Part shown: piece by piece, positions 26,515-35,219 of the stretch
How the letters are laid out: each line of letters opens with the position of its first letter
How positions within the stretch are numbered: position 1 is the first letter of the stretch
Assembly (NCBI GenBank): GCA_003170475.1
Contig: PMZI01000032.1
Coordinates: 33,652-78,336, forward strand
DNA length: 44,685 nt
From: Ignavibacteriota bacterium
GTDB lineage: Bacteria; Bacteroidota; Ignavibacteria; UBA10030
Direction of reading: 5' to 3'
Made by a program: the position numbers and the translations under genes
Notes under the pieces: model-generated
Told to the model about the DNA's origin: nothing
Databases searched by the model: none
Seen by the model: only the letters and a program-made list of their open reading frames with translations

Positions 26515-28081
26515 CTTCACGATCCTTGAAACCATCCGGGATGGGCATTTGACGCGGGTTCTGAAAGCTGAGCAACCCTCGTTGAAGCGCACCGTTCTCC
26601 TGAAGACGCTGCACAAGCATCTTGTGACAGACACAAATCTTGTGAAGCGCTTCGAGCGCGAAGCGCGTGCGTGTGCAATGATCCGTTCGGAGCACATCGT
26701 CCAGGTGTATGATCTCATCGAGCTGGACGGGGCGCCGGCGATCGTCATGGAGTATGTCGAGGGGAAGTCGCTGCAGGAGGTCCTCCACGATGGTCCTCAA
26801 TCGGAAGAATTCGCCAGCATGGTCGCTGTAAGCGTGCTGACTGCATTGTCCGTCGCACATCGTTCCGGAGTCATTCATCGGGATATCAAACCCTCCAACA
26901 TCATGATCGACCAGCATGGCGTTGTGAAGGTGGCGGATTTCGGTCTGGCGAGCGTTGGAGTGGAGACAACCCTGACGCTGGAGGGGACCGTGCTCGGGAC
27001 GCCGGCGTATATGTCGCCGGAACAGGTGAGCGGAGGCGTCATCGATGGAAGGTCGGATCTCTTTTCGCTGGGAGTGACGCTCATCGAACTTGTCACTGGC
27101 GAAAAACTGTTTCAAGGCGAGTCGTATGCTGAATGCCTTAACAAGATTCTCAACTTCAAGTCAGAATCACTCGATCGTTTCGCCGGGACTCTCTCGATCT
27201 CTTTTCTAGCATTTGTTCGGCGACTGATGATGCCGCGGAAAGAAGATCGATTTGCATCGGCATCGGCCGCTCTGAAGGAGCTCACCGGAAAAGAGTCTGC
27301 GCCGCCGGAACGGTCGTCAAAGTCCAGGGTGAAATTCCGCGTGCTCTATGCTGTGGTCGCAGTTCTGGCGATTGTTCTCGCGACGATGGCAATTCTCAAT
27401 TTCTGGTCATCCGAAAAGTTGAATGGAGGAAACGAAATCAACCGGCAGCAGAAATTCGCTGCGGCCGATTCGACAAGAACAGATACTGTGTCGGTGCCCC
27501 CCTCCGGTGGAAATTCCGGAAAGAGCAACCTGTTGGAGGATTCGCAACGAAGTGGAAGTGTGAAGCTGCCGGCAGAGAATGCCGACCATGAGCCTCGAAT
27601 CGTGGCCGAACAACGCACCCTATCCAATGCTGCACTGGCTGAGACGACGATTTCAGACTCCGGGTATGTTCAGATTTCCTGCATCCCCTGGGCGAAAGTC
27701 TTTCTCGGCAACGAATATATCGGTACGACGCCTATCGCGGGCTCTCTGAAGGTAAGAACAGGCGTGCATCTCATTACCTTCAATAACCCATCGTTTCTCC
27801 CCCTTGTCCGCTCGGTAACGGTTCATGCGGGGGCACAATCGCATGTCGAAGCTAATTTCCTCGAGCAAGTTGGATATCTTCTTGTCGTGTCCCAACCGTG
27901 GGCGGAAATCTACGTTGACGACCAATATCGTGAGACCACTCCGCTCGGCGAGCCGCTGATGGTGACTTCCGGAAACAGAAAAATCAGACTTCACAATCCG
28001 GCATTCGAAGATATTATTACAAACGTTGCCATTGGTGTGCACGATACGGTCAGGCTGGTCAAACCCTTTTCCATGAAATGA
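26501..28081 (+). CDS. Membrane Ser/Thr protein kinase with two PEGA domains
   Basis: 526 residues from TTG 26501, inside the end of the activator gene; this start puts the kinase fold at its normal N-terminal position, though GGGAG sits too close to be an ideal ribosome site. The catalytic residues are present: K35 ('VLLKTL'), 'HRDIKPSN' (D128), DFG (D146), 'GTPAYMSPEQ' and 'SDLFSLGVTLIEL'. The glycine-rich loop is degenerate ('IRDGHLTRVLKAE', residues 12-24, in place of GxGxxG), so ATP binding may be unusual. A juxtamembrane linker, one TM helix (about 281-302), a low-complexity stretch and two PEGA domains (about 385-455 and 458-523; 'PWAKVFLGNEYIGTTPI', 'PWAEIYVDDQYRETTPL') follow outside the membrane. 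It may phosphorylate the co-encoded activator; that is inference. Confidence 0.9.
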   Translation: MGKNSFTILETIRDGHLTRVLKAEQPSLKRTVLLKTLHKHLVTDTNLVKRFEREARACAMIRSEHIVQVYDLIELDGAPAIVMEYVEGKSLQEVLHDGPQSEEFASMVAVSVLTALSVAHRSGVIHRDIKPSNIMIDQHGVVKVADFGLASVGVETTLTLEGTVLGTPAYMSPEQVSGGVIDGRSDLFSLGVTLIELVTGEKLFQGESYAECLNKILNFKSESLDRFAGTLSISFLAFVRRLMMPRKEDRFASASAALKELTGKESAPPERSSKSRVKFRVLYAVVAVLAIVLATMAILNFWSSEKLNGGNEINRQQKFAAADSTRTDTVSVPPSGGNSGKSNLLEDSQRSGSVKLPAENADHEPRIVAEQRTLSNAALAETTISDSGYVQISCIPWAKVFLGNEYIGTTPIAGSLKVRTGVHLITFNNPSFLPLVRSVTVHAGAQSHVEANFLEQVGYLLVVSQPWAEIYVDDQYRETTPLGEPLMVTSGNRKIRLHNPAFEDIITNVAIGVHDTVRLVKPFSMK

Positions 28082-28917
28082 ACTGCTCCTCATATCCATA
28101 TTTGCACCGAAGAAGATTTACGTCCACAGGCCGGACTGCGTTTGTGGCTTCTGGAGTGATATGTCTTCTCTCGCTCCTGGTTGCCGGGACGCTTCGCGCA
28201 CAGCCTTCTGCCCGCGCAGATTCTCTTGTAGCGCTTGTTCGGGGGCTCTACGATCAAGGATCGTATCTCTCATCCGAGGTAGAAGCGCGCCGTCTGCTCG
28301 ATAATCGTTCTCTCCCGGATTCGGTGAGAATTCGGGTCGAGCAATATCTTGCTTTCTCGCTTGTTGCCCAGGCAAAGAATGCAGCAGCGGTGGATCATTT
28401 CGTCACGATCTTGAGAATCGACTCTGCGTTTGTACTCGATCCTATCCTGACTTCGCCGAAAATCCTCTCGGTGTTCAGTGAAGCTCGCAGACAATACCGA
28501 GAATGGAAACTCTCAGATCGTTCGCATCTGCAACATGAGCAACGGGCGACGGATCACAGCATTTCCTTTCGTACAATTCTTTTTCCTGGTTGGGAACAAG
28601 TGTATCAGGGGAGACCAGTCAAGGGATATTCGCTTGTAGGTGCCGGAGTGCTTTCACTCGGTGCTTTTGTTTTTCTGGATCGCGAGCGTCGCTCTGCGCA
28701 GGACGAATATCTTTCCGCAAGCACGCCGGAGCTTGCAGCCTCAAAGTACACTCGCTACAATAACTATCATAAGGCGGAATATTATTCGCTTGCTGCTTTC
28801 GTTGCCATCTACATCTACTCACAGTTTGATGCTTTCTTCGATCTTCCCCCGCATCTCGATCCCGCCCTCTCTCAATCAGGTTCCAATGTCCAGGTGACAT
28901 TATACCTTCCCCTCTAG
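28078..28917 (+). CDS. Membrane protein with TPR-like N-terminal part and DUF5683-like C-terminus
   Basis: 279 residues; the ATG overlaps the kinase stop (ATGA), implying translational coupling. A signal peptide or TM helix (about 20-42) leads to a helical, TPR-like periplasmic region (about 45-140: 'GSYLSSEVEARRLLDN', 'AKNAAAVDHFVTILRIDSAF'). After 'ILFPGWEQVYQGRPVKGYSL' come two more hydrophobic helices ('AGVLSLGAFVFL' and 'YSLAAFVAIYIYSQFDAF'), the pattern of DUF5683 proteins of Bacteroidota. That family has no known biochemical role. Position after the PEGA kinase suggests a partner in an envelope signalling complex. It ends the coupled series; the following gap carries a sigma-54 promoter. 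Confidence 0.78.
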   Translation: MNCSSYPYLHRRRFTSTGRTAFVASGVICLLSLLVAGTLRAQPSARADSLVALVRGLYDQGSYLSSEVEARRLLDNRSLPDSVRIRVEQYLAFSLVAQAKNAAAVDHFVTILRIDSAFVLDPILTSPKILSVFSEARRQYREWKLSDRSHLQHEQRATDHSISFRTILFPGWEQVYQGRPVKGYSLVGAGVLSLGAFVFLDRERRSAQDEYLSASTPELAASKYTRYNNYHKAEYYSLAAFVAIYIYSQFDAFFDLPPHLDPALSQSGSNVQVTLYLPL

Positions 28918-28932
28918 GCGAAACGCAATGAA

Positions 28933-28958
28933 TGCACGCGGTATGCAGGATTTGCACG
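28933..28958. promoter_or_regulatory. Three spaced TGCA(C/G)G repeats, candidate enhancer for the sigma-54 promoter
   Basis: TGCACG at 28933, TGCAGG at 28944 and TGCACG at 28953, spaced 11 and 9 bases, close to one helical turn. They lie about 80-105 bases upstream of the predicted transcription start at about 29036, the usual place for an activator binding site. A weaker -24/-12-like match (GGGAA-N6-TTGC) is at 28970-28984. Confidence 0.35.
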
Positions 28959-29009
28959 TTGTCAGTGTTGGGAAACCCGGTTGCAGGTCGAATTTGAAGG
29001 AATTCATCC

Positions 29010-29024
29010 TGGCATATAGATTGC
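29010..29024 (+). promoter_or_regulatory. Sigma-54 (-24/-12) promoter of the T9SS surface protein
   Basis: TGGCATATAGATTGC matches the consensus TGGCA at -24 and TTGC at -12 with exact spacing. Transcription should start near 29036, leaving a leader of about 27 bases that contains the strong ribosome site AGGAGG (29051-29056), six bases before ATG 29063. The activator encoded at 25030-26514 is the natural candidate to work here. Confidence 0.68.
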
Positions 29025-29062
29025 CCTTTGTTTAGGAGTAAAACAACAACAGGAGGAAGTAT

Positions 29063-31432
29063 ATGCACCAGCGATACGTCGTTTCTACGTTGTTTGTCTT
29101 CCTAGCGCTGCTCGTCTGTCTGACGACTCTTCAAGCGCAGATCTTACCGCCCGTACTAGCACCTTCGATTGCGCTCAAGGGAGCATTGACGGATGGGGGA
29201 AAAGTCCAGCTAGCCTGGCAAGTGCTGACCCGCGATACGGTGAAATTCTATTCCATCTATCGGGCTGCGTTCCCCGACACTACGAAGTACAGCCGGATCG
29301 ATTCGGTCACGAAGACTGAGTACACGGATCTTCCTCCGCGTCTGGCGACCACGTCGGCGTCCATGTCATACGTCTATGTTTACTATGTCACAGGCACAAC
29401 CACAAAAGGAACGCTGTTGAAGAGCAATCTGATCGTCGTGATTGTTCTCCCGCCTCCGCTCCCGAAAGAGGTCGTCCGGATTACATCCACTCCGAACGAG
29501 AATGGCCAAATCAACGTTGTTTACACGTACCAGGTGAAAGCGGTCTCTTCGGATTCCACTGCCAAGCTCGCGTACTCTTTGAACACGAAGCCCAACGGAA
29601 TGACGATCGACGCGACGGGCTTGATCACGTGGACTCCTACGGAACGGGGATACCCTGTTGTAGAAGTAGCGGTCAAATCAAGCAAAGGTGGGACTGCATC
29701 CCAGCGGTTCACGATTCGCGTGGCCGGCGGAAGCGGCAGCGTTGCTGGTACCGTCACGGACACAACCCGAACCAAGCCGATCGGCCAGGTGGTAGTGTAT
29801 TTGCTCAAAGCTGATCTCACGGTATCGTTTGACTACAAAGCGATCACGGATCCGACCGGAAAGTACAGAATCGATGGTGTTGATCCAGGAAACTATTATG
29901 TTCGCGCTGAACCCATGAGCGCCGATTATTTGTCCCAGTGGTATGACGGAGTTTCCAGTCAGAAAGACGCGAAGACGATCGTTGTAACGAACGGTGGGTC
30001 GACGCAGGTTGACATGAAACTTCAAGCAAGGTATCGGCCTGTTCTCTACACCGTGAAAGGCACTGTTGTTGATTCAGCCAATCACGCGCCGCTGAAGGAA
30101 GCCACGGTCAACTTTGTTCTCGCAGGCTTTGCTCTCAATGGCAGTCGAGGGTTTGCTGCTGATCCTACGCTTGCGCAGGATTTCAGAGGGATGTTCGACC
30201 TCAACCCGTCGCTTGATCATAGGCTCGATGGAACCGCTGTTCAGTTTGTGTTCAGTACCCGAACTGATGCGTCGGGAGGATTCTCGTTGCAGCTCCCCCA
30301 GGGCTCGTTCATAGCATACTCAGAAGCAAAAGGTCACCACAAGGTATTCTATAATCAGAAATCAAATCTGCTTCTGGCAGATACGATTGGGGTGAGCCGC
30401 AATCTCGATGGCATCAACTTCAATTTGCCGCCATTGCCGGCCGTTGTGCTCGGTGAAATCAATGGGGCGATCACGGACTCAGCCACAGGACATGGAGTAA
30501 GGTCACGAGTGATTGCCTACAGGCAACTCTGGTTGAAGACAGATCCGTTGCCGGGGCCGGTGGGTTCTTATATCCCTGGCACATACCTGGTCGACACCGA
30601 CTCACTTGGAAAGTATTCCATTCCGAATGTTCTCTCGGGTCAGTATATCGTTCTTGCTCTGCCGATGGGAAGCTATGCACCCACCTACTATAACAAGTTG
30701 GGGGGCACGCAGAACTGGCGTCAGGCAGACACCGTATCCGTGAATGGCAACGTTGTGGCCGGTATCGACATCACTGTAAAACCGCTCACGAAAATGAAGG
30801 TCGGATACACTTTTGTAACAGGGACGGTCAGCACGAACCCAACTCCCGGAAAGTTAGGGAAAACGAGCGGGACAGTTGGAGTCATCGGAGCGATCGTGTA
30901 CGCGGCGAATGATAATGGTACGATCTACGGTTATGACATTACCGATGCGAATGGATCGTATGCCATCGCCGGTGCGGCTCCGGGCTCGTACACTCTCTTC
31001 GTCGATGCTCCTGGATTCACTACGCCGTCGTCTGTGAACGCTTCCCCGACAAACGCTACGGATGCGAGGGGCGCACTGATGGGAGCACCCGGTGTGAATT
31101 TCAGCCTCAACTCCGTCCTCACTGCAGTTGAGGAAAATCAGCCGCTGGTTCCCAGCGGGTACGTTTTGGAGCAGAACTACCCAAATCCATTCAATCCGAC
31201 GACTCAGATCCTGTTCAGTCTCCCGAACAACGAAAGGGTGACGCTGACCGTCTATAACCTTCTTGGTCAGAAGATCGTTTCGCTTGTGGACGGTGTCATG
31301 GCCGCCGGCACTCATGTTGTGACCTGGAACGGAAGAGACTCGCGTGGATCGCAACTTTCGTCCGGCGTGTACTTCTATAGACTGGAGTCGCCGAGCTTCT
31401 CTGCGGCAAAAAGAATGCTGATGCTGAAATAA
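29063..31432 (+). CDS. Type IX-secreted multidomain surface protein with CarboxypepD_reg repeats
   Basis: 789 residues with an ideal AGGAGG ribosome site and a signal peptide ending near 'TLQAQ'. Domains in order: fibronectin-III-like (about 35-130, 'KVQLAWQVLTRDTVKFYSIYR'), cadherin/Ig-like (about 140-222, 'TPNENGQINVVYTYQVKAV..GLITWTPT'), then four carboxypeptidase-regulatory-like beta-sandwiches (about 224-320, 330-455, 463-575, 583-700; for example 'GSVAGTVTDTTRTKPIGQVV' and 'DANGSYAIAGAAPGSYTLFV'). The C-terminal 80 residues are a T9SS type A sorting domain ('NYPNPFNPTTQI', 'VYNLLGQKI', 'SGVYFYRL'). It should be exported across the outer membrane and attached or released, perhaps as an adhesin or binding protein. 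No catalytic motif is seen. A sigma-54 promoter precedes it and a strong terminator follows. Confidence 0.92.
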   Translation: MHQRYVVSTLFVFLALLVCLTTLQAQILPPVLAPSIALKGALTDGGKVQLAWQVLTRDTVKFYSIYRAAFPDTTKYSRIDSVTKTEYTDLPPRLATTSASMSYVYVYYVTGTTTKGTLLKSNLIVVIVLPPPLPKEVVRITSTPNENGQINVVYTYQVKAVSSDSTAKLAYSLNTKPNGMTIDATGLITWTPTERGYPVVEVAVKSSKGGTASQRFTIRVAGGSGSVAGTVTDTTRTKPIGQVVVYLLKADLTVSFDYKAITDPTGKYRIDGVDPGNYYVRAEPMSADYLSQWYDGVSSQKDAKTIVVTNGGSTQVDMKLQARYRPVLYTVKGTVVDSANHAPLKEATVNFVLAGFALNGSRGFAADPTLAQDFRGMFDLNPSLDHRLDGTAVQFVFSTRTDASGGFSLQLPQGSFIAYSEAKGHHKVFYNQKSNLLLADTIGVSRNLDGINFNLPPLPAVVLGEINGAITDSATGHGVRSRVIAYRQLWLKTDPLPGPVGSYIPGTYLVDTDSLGKYSIPNVLSGQYIVLALPMGSYAPTYYNKLGGTQNWRQADTVSVNGNVVAGIDITVKPLTKMKVGYTFVTGTVSTNPTPGKLGKTSGTVGVIGAIVYAANDNGTIYGYDITDANGSYAIAGAAPGSYTLFVDAPGFTTPSSVNASPTNATDARGALMGAPGVNFSLNSVLTAVEENQPLVPSGYVLEQNYPNPFNPTTQILFSLPNNERVTLTVYNLLGQKIVSLVDGVMAAGTHVVTWNGRDSRGSQLSSGVYFYRLESPSFSAAKRMLMLK

Positions 31433-31454
31433 CAAATCAGCTCAGCGGTGGGGG

Positions 31455-31491
31455 AAGGGCATTTGTCGATTCGACAAATGCCCTTTTTGTT
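31455..31491 (+). terminator. Rho-independent terminator after the T9SS surface-protein gene
   Basis: Long near-palindrome AAGGGCATTTGTCGA / TCGACAAATGCCCTT (31455-31469 with 31471-31485) followed by TTTGTTTTTT, about 25 bases after the stop. The innermost bases must form the loop. Confidence 0.93.
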
Positions 31492-31558
31492 TTTTGGAGG
31501 AGTAGCCCCGGTATTGGGGGTTTATTTCAAGGCGAAATTTCGTTAGCTTGGACACCAT

Positions 31559-32518
31559 ATGAGCAACTCGAAGCAAAACGTCGTAATTGGTATTGACCTT
31601 GGAGGTACTACCATTAAAGCTGGTGTGGTGTCATCCGAAGGATCGATCCTCTATCAGAATAAAGTCCCCTCACAGGCCGACCGCGGACCAGCCACTGTCG
31701 TGAAGCAAATTGACCTGGCGGTGAAGGATGCAATGGACAAGGCGCCAAATGCCAGAGTCACAGGCGTGGGAATCGGTTCACCCGGTGTTGTGAATGATGA
31801 GGGTGTCGTGAAAGCACCCCCGAATTTCGTCCAATGGGATGAGGTTCCTCTGAAAGCGGAGTTGACAAAACTCTTTCCAGGGCTGCTCATCGGTGTCGAA
31901 AATGACGCGAATGCAGCTGCAATCGCTGAATCAAAATTTGGAGCCGGCGTTCAGTTTCCCAATTTCCTCTTCGTCATCTGGGGAACGGGCGTTGGCGGCG
32001 GCATTATCCTGAATCACAAAATATTCCGGGGACCCACCGGCGGTGCCGGAGAAATTGGGCATATCACGATTGACTACAACGGTCCTCAATGCAACTGTGG
32101 TAGTAATGGATGCGTGGAAGCCTATGTTGGCCAGCGATATCTTTCTCAGCGGGCCGCACAACGGCTTCAATCGCATCCTGAATCGAGAATTCTTAAGCTG
32201 GTCAATGGTGACTTTTCCAGGATTGAACCCGTCTATATCTCGCAGGCCGCTCACGAAGGAGACGAAGTTGCGCGTGCGATTCTGGTCGAAGCCGGGCATC
32301 TACTCGGCATCGGCCTGGCAAGCGTCATGAACATCATGGACTTGCGGGTGAGCATTATCGGTGGCGGTATCTCGGCAGCCGGGGAATTTGTGATGAATGC
32401 TGTTCAGAAATCAGTTGTTCAACACGTTTTGAAACCGCTGAAGAACGATATCCAGGTGTTGCCGGCACGGCTTGGCAACAACGCCGGCATTCTGGGTGCT
32501 GCTGGTCTGGTGATGTGA
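31559..32518 (+). CDS. ROK-family sugar kinase (glucokinase-like)
   Basis: 319 residues. N-terminal phosphate loop 'IGIDLGGTTIKAGVV' (10-23), catalytic D116 in 'VENDANAAA', the sugar-contacting 'GEIGHI' (E165, H168), and the ROK zinc site H168/C178/C180/C185 in 'CNCGSNGCVEAY'. These are the features of bacterial glucokinases of the ROK type; fructokinase or N-acetylmannosamine kinase activity cannot be excluded. Cytoplasmic. It would supply glucose 6-phosphate for glycolysis and pair logically with the glucan phosphorylase elsewhere in the window. No good Shine-Dalgarno is visible. lptD follows after 15 bases, so the two are probably co-transcribed. Confidence 0.9.
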   Translation: MSNSKQNVVIGIDLGGTTIKAGVVSSEGSILYQNKVPSQADRGPATVVKQIDLAVKDAMDKAPNARVTGVGIGSPGVVNDEGVVKAPPNFVQWDEVPLKAELTKLFPGLLIGVENDANAAAIAESKFGAGVQFPNFLFVIWGTGVGGGIILNHKIFRGPTGGAGEIGHITIDYNGPQCNCGSNGCVEAYVGQRYLSQRAAQRLQSHPESRILKLVNGDFSRIEPVYISQAAHEGDEVARAILVEAGHLLGIGLASVMNIMDLRVSIIGGGISAAGEFVMNAVQKSVVQHVLKPLKNDIQVLPARLGNNAGILGAAGLVM

Positions 32519-32533
32519 CATGGGGCACCCGGG

Positions 32534-35125
32534 ATGAAACTCCCTACCTTCTACAACCTTCTCGTTCTCTTTGTTATTTGCCTCAGCCTCTCAGAGGTTG
32601 GAAGCGCGCAATCCCTTCAACCCGCATCGCATGACACGATGAATGTCCGGCTTCCCGTCCGCGACAGCATCGCGTCGAACAAATCCGGCATCGACACCGT
32701 TGTCACCTACGTTGCAAAAGATTCTATTGTCTATTCATTGAACACGCGATTCATGAATCTCTACGGAAAGAGCGAGCTCAAATACCGTACGATCGGACTG
32801 AAAGCAGAGCGCGTCGACGTCAATTGGGATTCGGCGACACTGAATGCGGCGGGAATTCCAGATACTTCGGTCAAGGCAAAGAAGAAGTTCATCGGATCCC
32901 CCGTCATGGTGGATGGAGGCGAGACCTACAACGGGTCGCGGATTGGATACAATTTTCGAACACAGAAGGGAAAGATCACTCTCGGCGAAACAGAGATCGA
33001 GAAAGGGTACTATCACGGCGAGGCGATCAAGAAAGTGGAAAAGGATGTGCTGTACGTCGCGGGTGGGAGATACACGACCTGTGACTTGCCGGATCCGCAC
33101 TATTATTTCTACAGCCCCAAAATGAAAATCACTCTGCACGATCACATAGTCGCCGAGCCCGTGTACTTTTACATCGCTGATGTTCCGGTCTTCGCTCTTC
33201 CCTTTGGCATCTTCCCGAATGAATCGGGGCGACGCTCGGGGATCATTGCTCCCGCATATGGATCGGACGCACGCAGGGGTCAATACTTGAGCCATTTCGG
33301 GTACTACTGGGCCATCAACGATTACATGGACCTCTCATCGACATTCGACTGGTTTACCCGCGGCGGCTGGTTGAACCGCTCCCTGTTCCGATACGCGGAG
33401 CGGTATGATTTCACCGGAGCGGTCTCGGTGAACTTCACGAATCTTTTCACAGGAGAATCGAGCGACCCCAACCGCACGGAACAGCGTGACTATAATATAC
33501 AGATTAACCACAATCAACAAATCGATCCGACCACGAGGGCAGATGTCAATTTCACATTCTCGTCGGGGACCTTCTTCAGAAACACAAGCTCGAACATCGA
33601 CCAAATTCTGCAGCAGAACATCGTCTCCAACGCGACGATCTCCAAGTCGTGGGACGAAGGAAACAGAAGTCTCACCCTGAACATTTACCGCGATCAAAAC
33701 CTGTCAACAAACGACGTCGAAGAGCGATTGCCCTCGTTCTCATTCAGTCAAGGACAATTCTATCCGTTTCGAAGGTCATCGAAGTCTCGCTCTCAGTCAA
33801 TCGATCCGTCGGGCGAGCCCAGTTGGTACGAAATGATCGGTGTGTCGTACAGCGCTCAGGGTCAGTACAATAGAAGTGTCGTACACCAAACCGTGGATAG
33901 CACAATCCTCGAACAGCGTACGGAACGCGCCGGCATCCTCCATCAGGTGACCATCAATGCTTCTCCGAAGGCGGGCCACTTCACAATCGCCCCCTTCCTC
34001 AGCTACACAGAAAAATGGTATGCTAAGAGCATACGGCGGGACAGCCTTGGAACATACGACGTCAATGGGTTCCAGGCCGTGAGAACATTCTCAACAGGGG
34101 TTTCGGCCTCGACACGGTTCTTCGGTATCGTTCAGCCGCAGATCCTGGGGATCACGGGCTTCCGACATACCGTCACCCCGAGCATCACGTTGAGCTACCA
34201 GCCGGATTTCTCCGATCCGCGGTTTGGATACTACGGCTCGTATGTCGACTCGACCGGTCAATCGGTCCGCTATGACAAGTTCGAAAATGCGATCTATGGC
34301 GGCTCCGGAGCAGGTCGTCAGGCGAACCTCAGCTTCGGTGTCGGAAACAACTTCGAGATGAAGGTTCGAACGAGCGATACGGTCCAGCAGGAAAAGAAGA
34401 TCCAGTTGATGAATATTGGAGCAAACGTCGCCTACAATTTTGCTGCTGACAGCCTCCGCCTGTCTCCGCTCAGTTTGTCCTATCGTACCGACATTGGTCA
34501 GTTTCTGAGTCTCAGTGCGGGCACGACGCATAACTTCTATGCATTTGATACTACCTCGCGTCAAAGAATCAACAAGTTCTTGTGGTCGAAAGGACAACAC
34601 TTTCCTGATCTCACCAGCATCTCTTTCTCTGCTTCGACGACTCTGAGCGGAACGAAGAAACCGTCTTCGTCTTCGACAAGTGTTCCAAAAGAAGTTACGG
34701 AGGAGGAGGAGAGGGCGTCCGGCAAGGTGGGAACTTCGACAGTGCCACAGACCTACTCCGGCCTGTTTGGAGAGGAGACGCCGGATTTCGATATCCCGTG
34801 GAACCTCACTCTGAGCTACACGTTCTCACAGACTCAGTCTGACCCGCGAGTGAAGTTCAGAAGCTCTTCAGTCAACGCGTCGCTCTCGTTCAACCTGACG
34901 GAGAAATGGAAATTCTCGACCGCCGGGAGTTATGATTTCGTGAGGAATGAGTTCGCCGCACCGAGCGTCAACGTCTACCGTGACCTCCATTGCTGGGAGA
35001 TGAACTTCACGTGGTTTCCGATTGGTTTCTATCGAGGGTATCGCCTGGAATTGCGCATCAAAGCGCCACAACTTCAGGATCTTAAAGTGACGAAGCAGGG
35101 AAGTGCAAGAGGAACGTATTATTAG
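32534..35125 (+). CDS. lptD: LPS-assembly outer-membrane protein LptD (Bacteroidota type)
   Basis: 863 residues with a signal peptide ending 'SEVGSAQ'. The N-terminal part (about 45-185) is an OstA-like beta-jellyroll ('DSIVYSLNTRFMNLYGKSELKY'), followed by the conserved 'FALPFGIFPNESGRRSGIIAPAYGSDARRGQYL' region (about 218-250), which marks LptD in this phylum. The rest alternates strand-like segments with short turns, as expected of the large outer-membrane barrel. It inserts lipopolysaccharide into the outer leaflet, so the organism should have an LPS-bearing outer membrane. No LptE or other lpt gene is nearby. A low-complexity Ser/Glu-rich stretch (about 712-735) is probably an extracellular or periplasmic loop. 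The clpX gene converges on it across a repeat-rich 94-base gap. Confidence 0.9.
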   Translation: MKLPTFYNLLVLFVICLSLSEVGSAQSLQPASHDTMNVRLPVRDSIASNKSGIDTVVTYVAKDSIVYSLNTRFMNLYGKSELKYRTIGLKAERVDVNWDSATLNAAGIPDTSVKAKKKFIGSPVMVDGGETYNGSRIGYNFRTQKGKITLGETEIEKGYYHGEAIKKVEKDVLYVAGGRYTTCDLPDPHYYFYSPKMKITLHDHIVAEPVYFYIADVPVFALPFGIFPNESGRRSGIIAPAYGSDARRGQYLSHFGYYWAINDYMDLSSTFDWFTRGGWLNRSLFRYAERYDFTGAVSVNFTNLFTGESSDPNRTEQRDYNIQINHNQQIDPTTRADVNFTFSSGTFFRNTSSNIDQILQQNIVSNATISKSWDEGNRSLTLNIYRDQNLSTNDVEERLPSFSFSQGQFYPFRRSSKSRSQSIDPSGEPSWYEMIGVSYSAQGQYNRSVVHQTVDSTILEQRTERAGILHQVTINASPKAGHFTIAPFLSYTEKWYAKSIRRDSLGTYDVNGFQAVRTFSTGVSASTRFFGIVQPQILGITGFRHTVTPSITLSYQPDFSDPRFGYYGSYVDSTGQSVRYDKFENAIYGGSGAGRQANLSFGVGNNFEMKVRTSDTVQQEKKIQLMNIGANVAYNFAADSLRLSPLSLSYRTDIGQFLSLSAGTTHNFYAFDTTSRQRINKFLWSKGQHFPDLTSISFSASTTLSGTKKPSSSSTSVPKEVTEEEERASGKVGTSTVPQTYSGLFGEETPDFDIPWNLTLSYTFSQTQSDPRVKFRSSSVNASLSFNLTEKWKFSTAGSYDFVRNEFAAPSVNVYRDLHCWEMNFTWFPIGFYRGYRLELRIKAPQLQDLKVTKQGSARGTYY

Positions 35126-35128
35126 GGT

Positions 35129-35216
35129 GGTTCATTGGTGAGTGGTTAACTGGTGAATGGTGATTTGGCAATAAGGCAATCAACCAATGAACGAGTTAAC
35201 TATTTAACCAGTTAAC
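35129..35216. repeat. Interleaved inverted repeats between lptD and clpX
   Basis: Two perfect 10-base inverted pairs that interleave rather than nest: GTTCATTGGT (35130-35139) with ACCAATGAAC (35183-35192), and GTTAACTGGT (35145-35154) with ACCAGTTAAC (35207-35216). The A/T-rich wording (GGTTAACTGG, AACTATTTAACC) is unlike neighbouring coding DNA and resembles dispersed intergenic repeats. It fills the convergent gap and may act as a transcription stop for either gene, although no T-run follows. Confidence 0.7.
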
Positions 35217-35219
35217 TTG

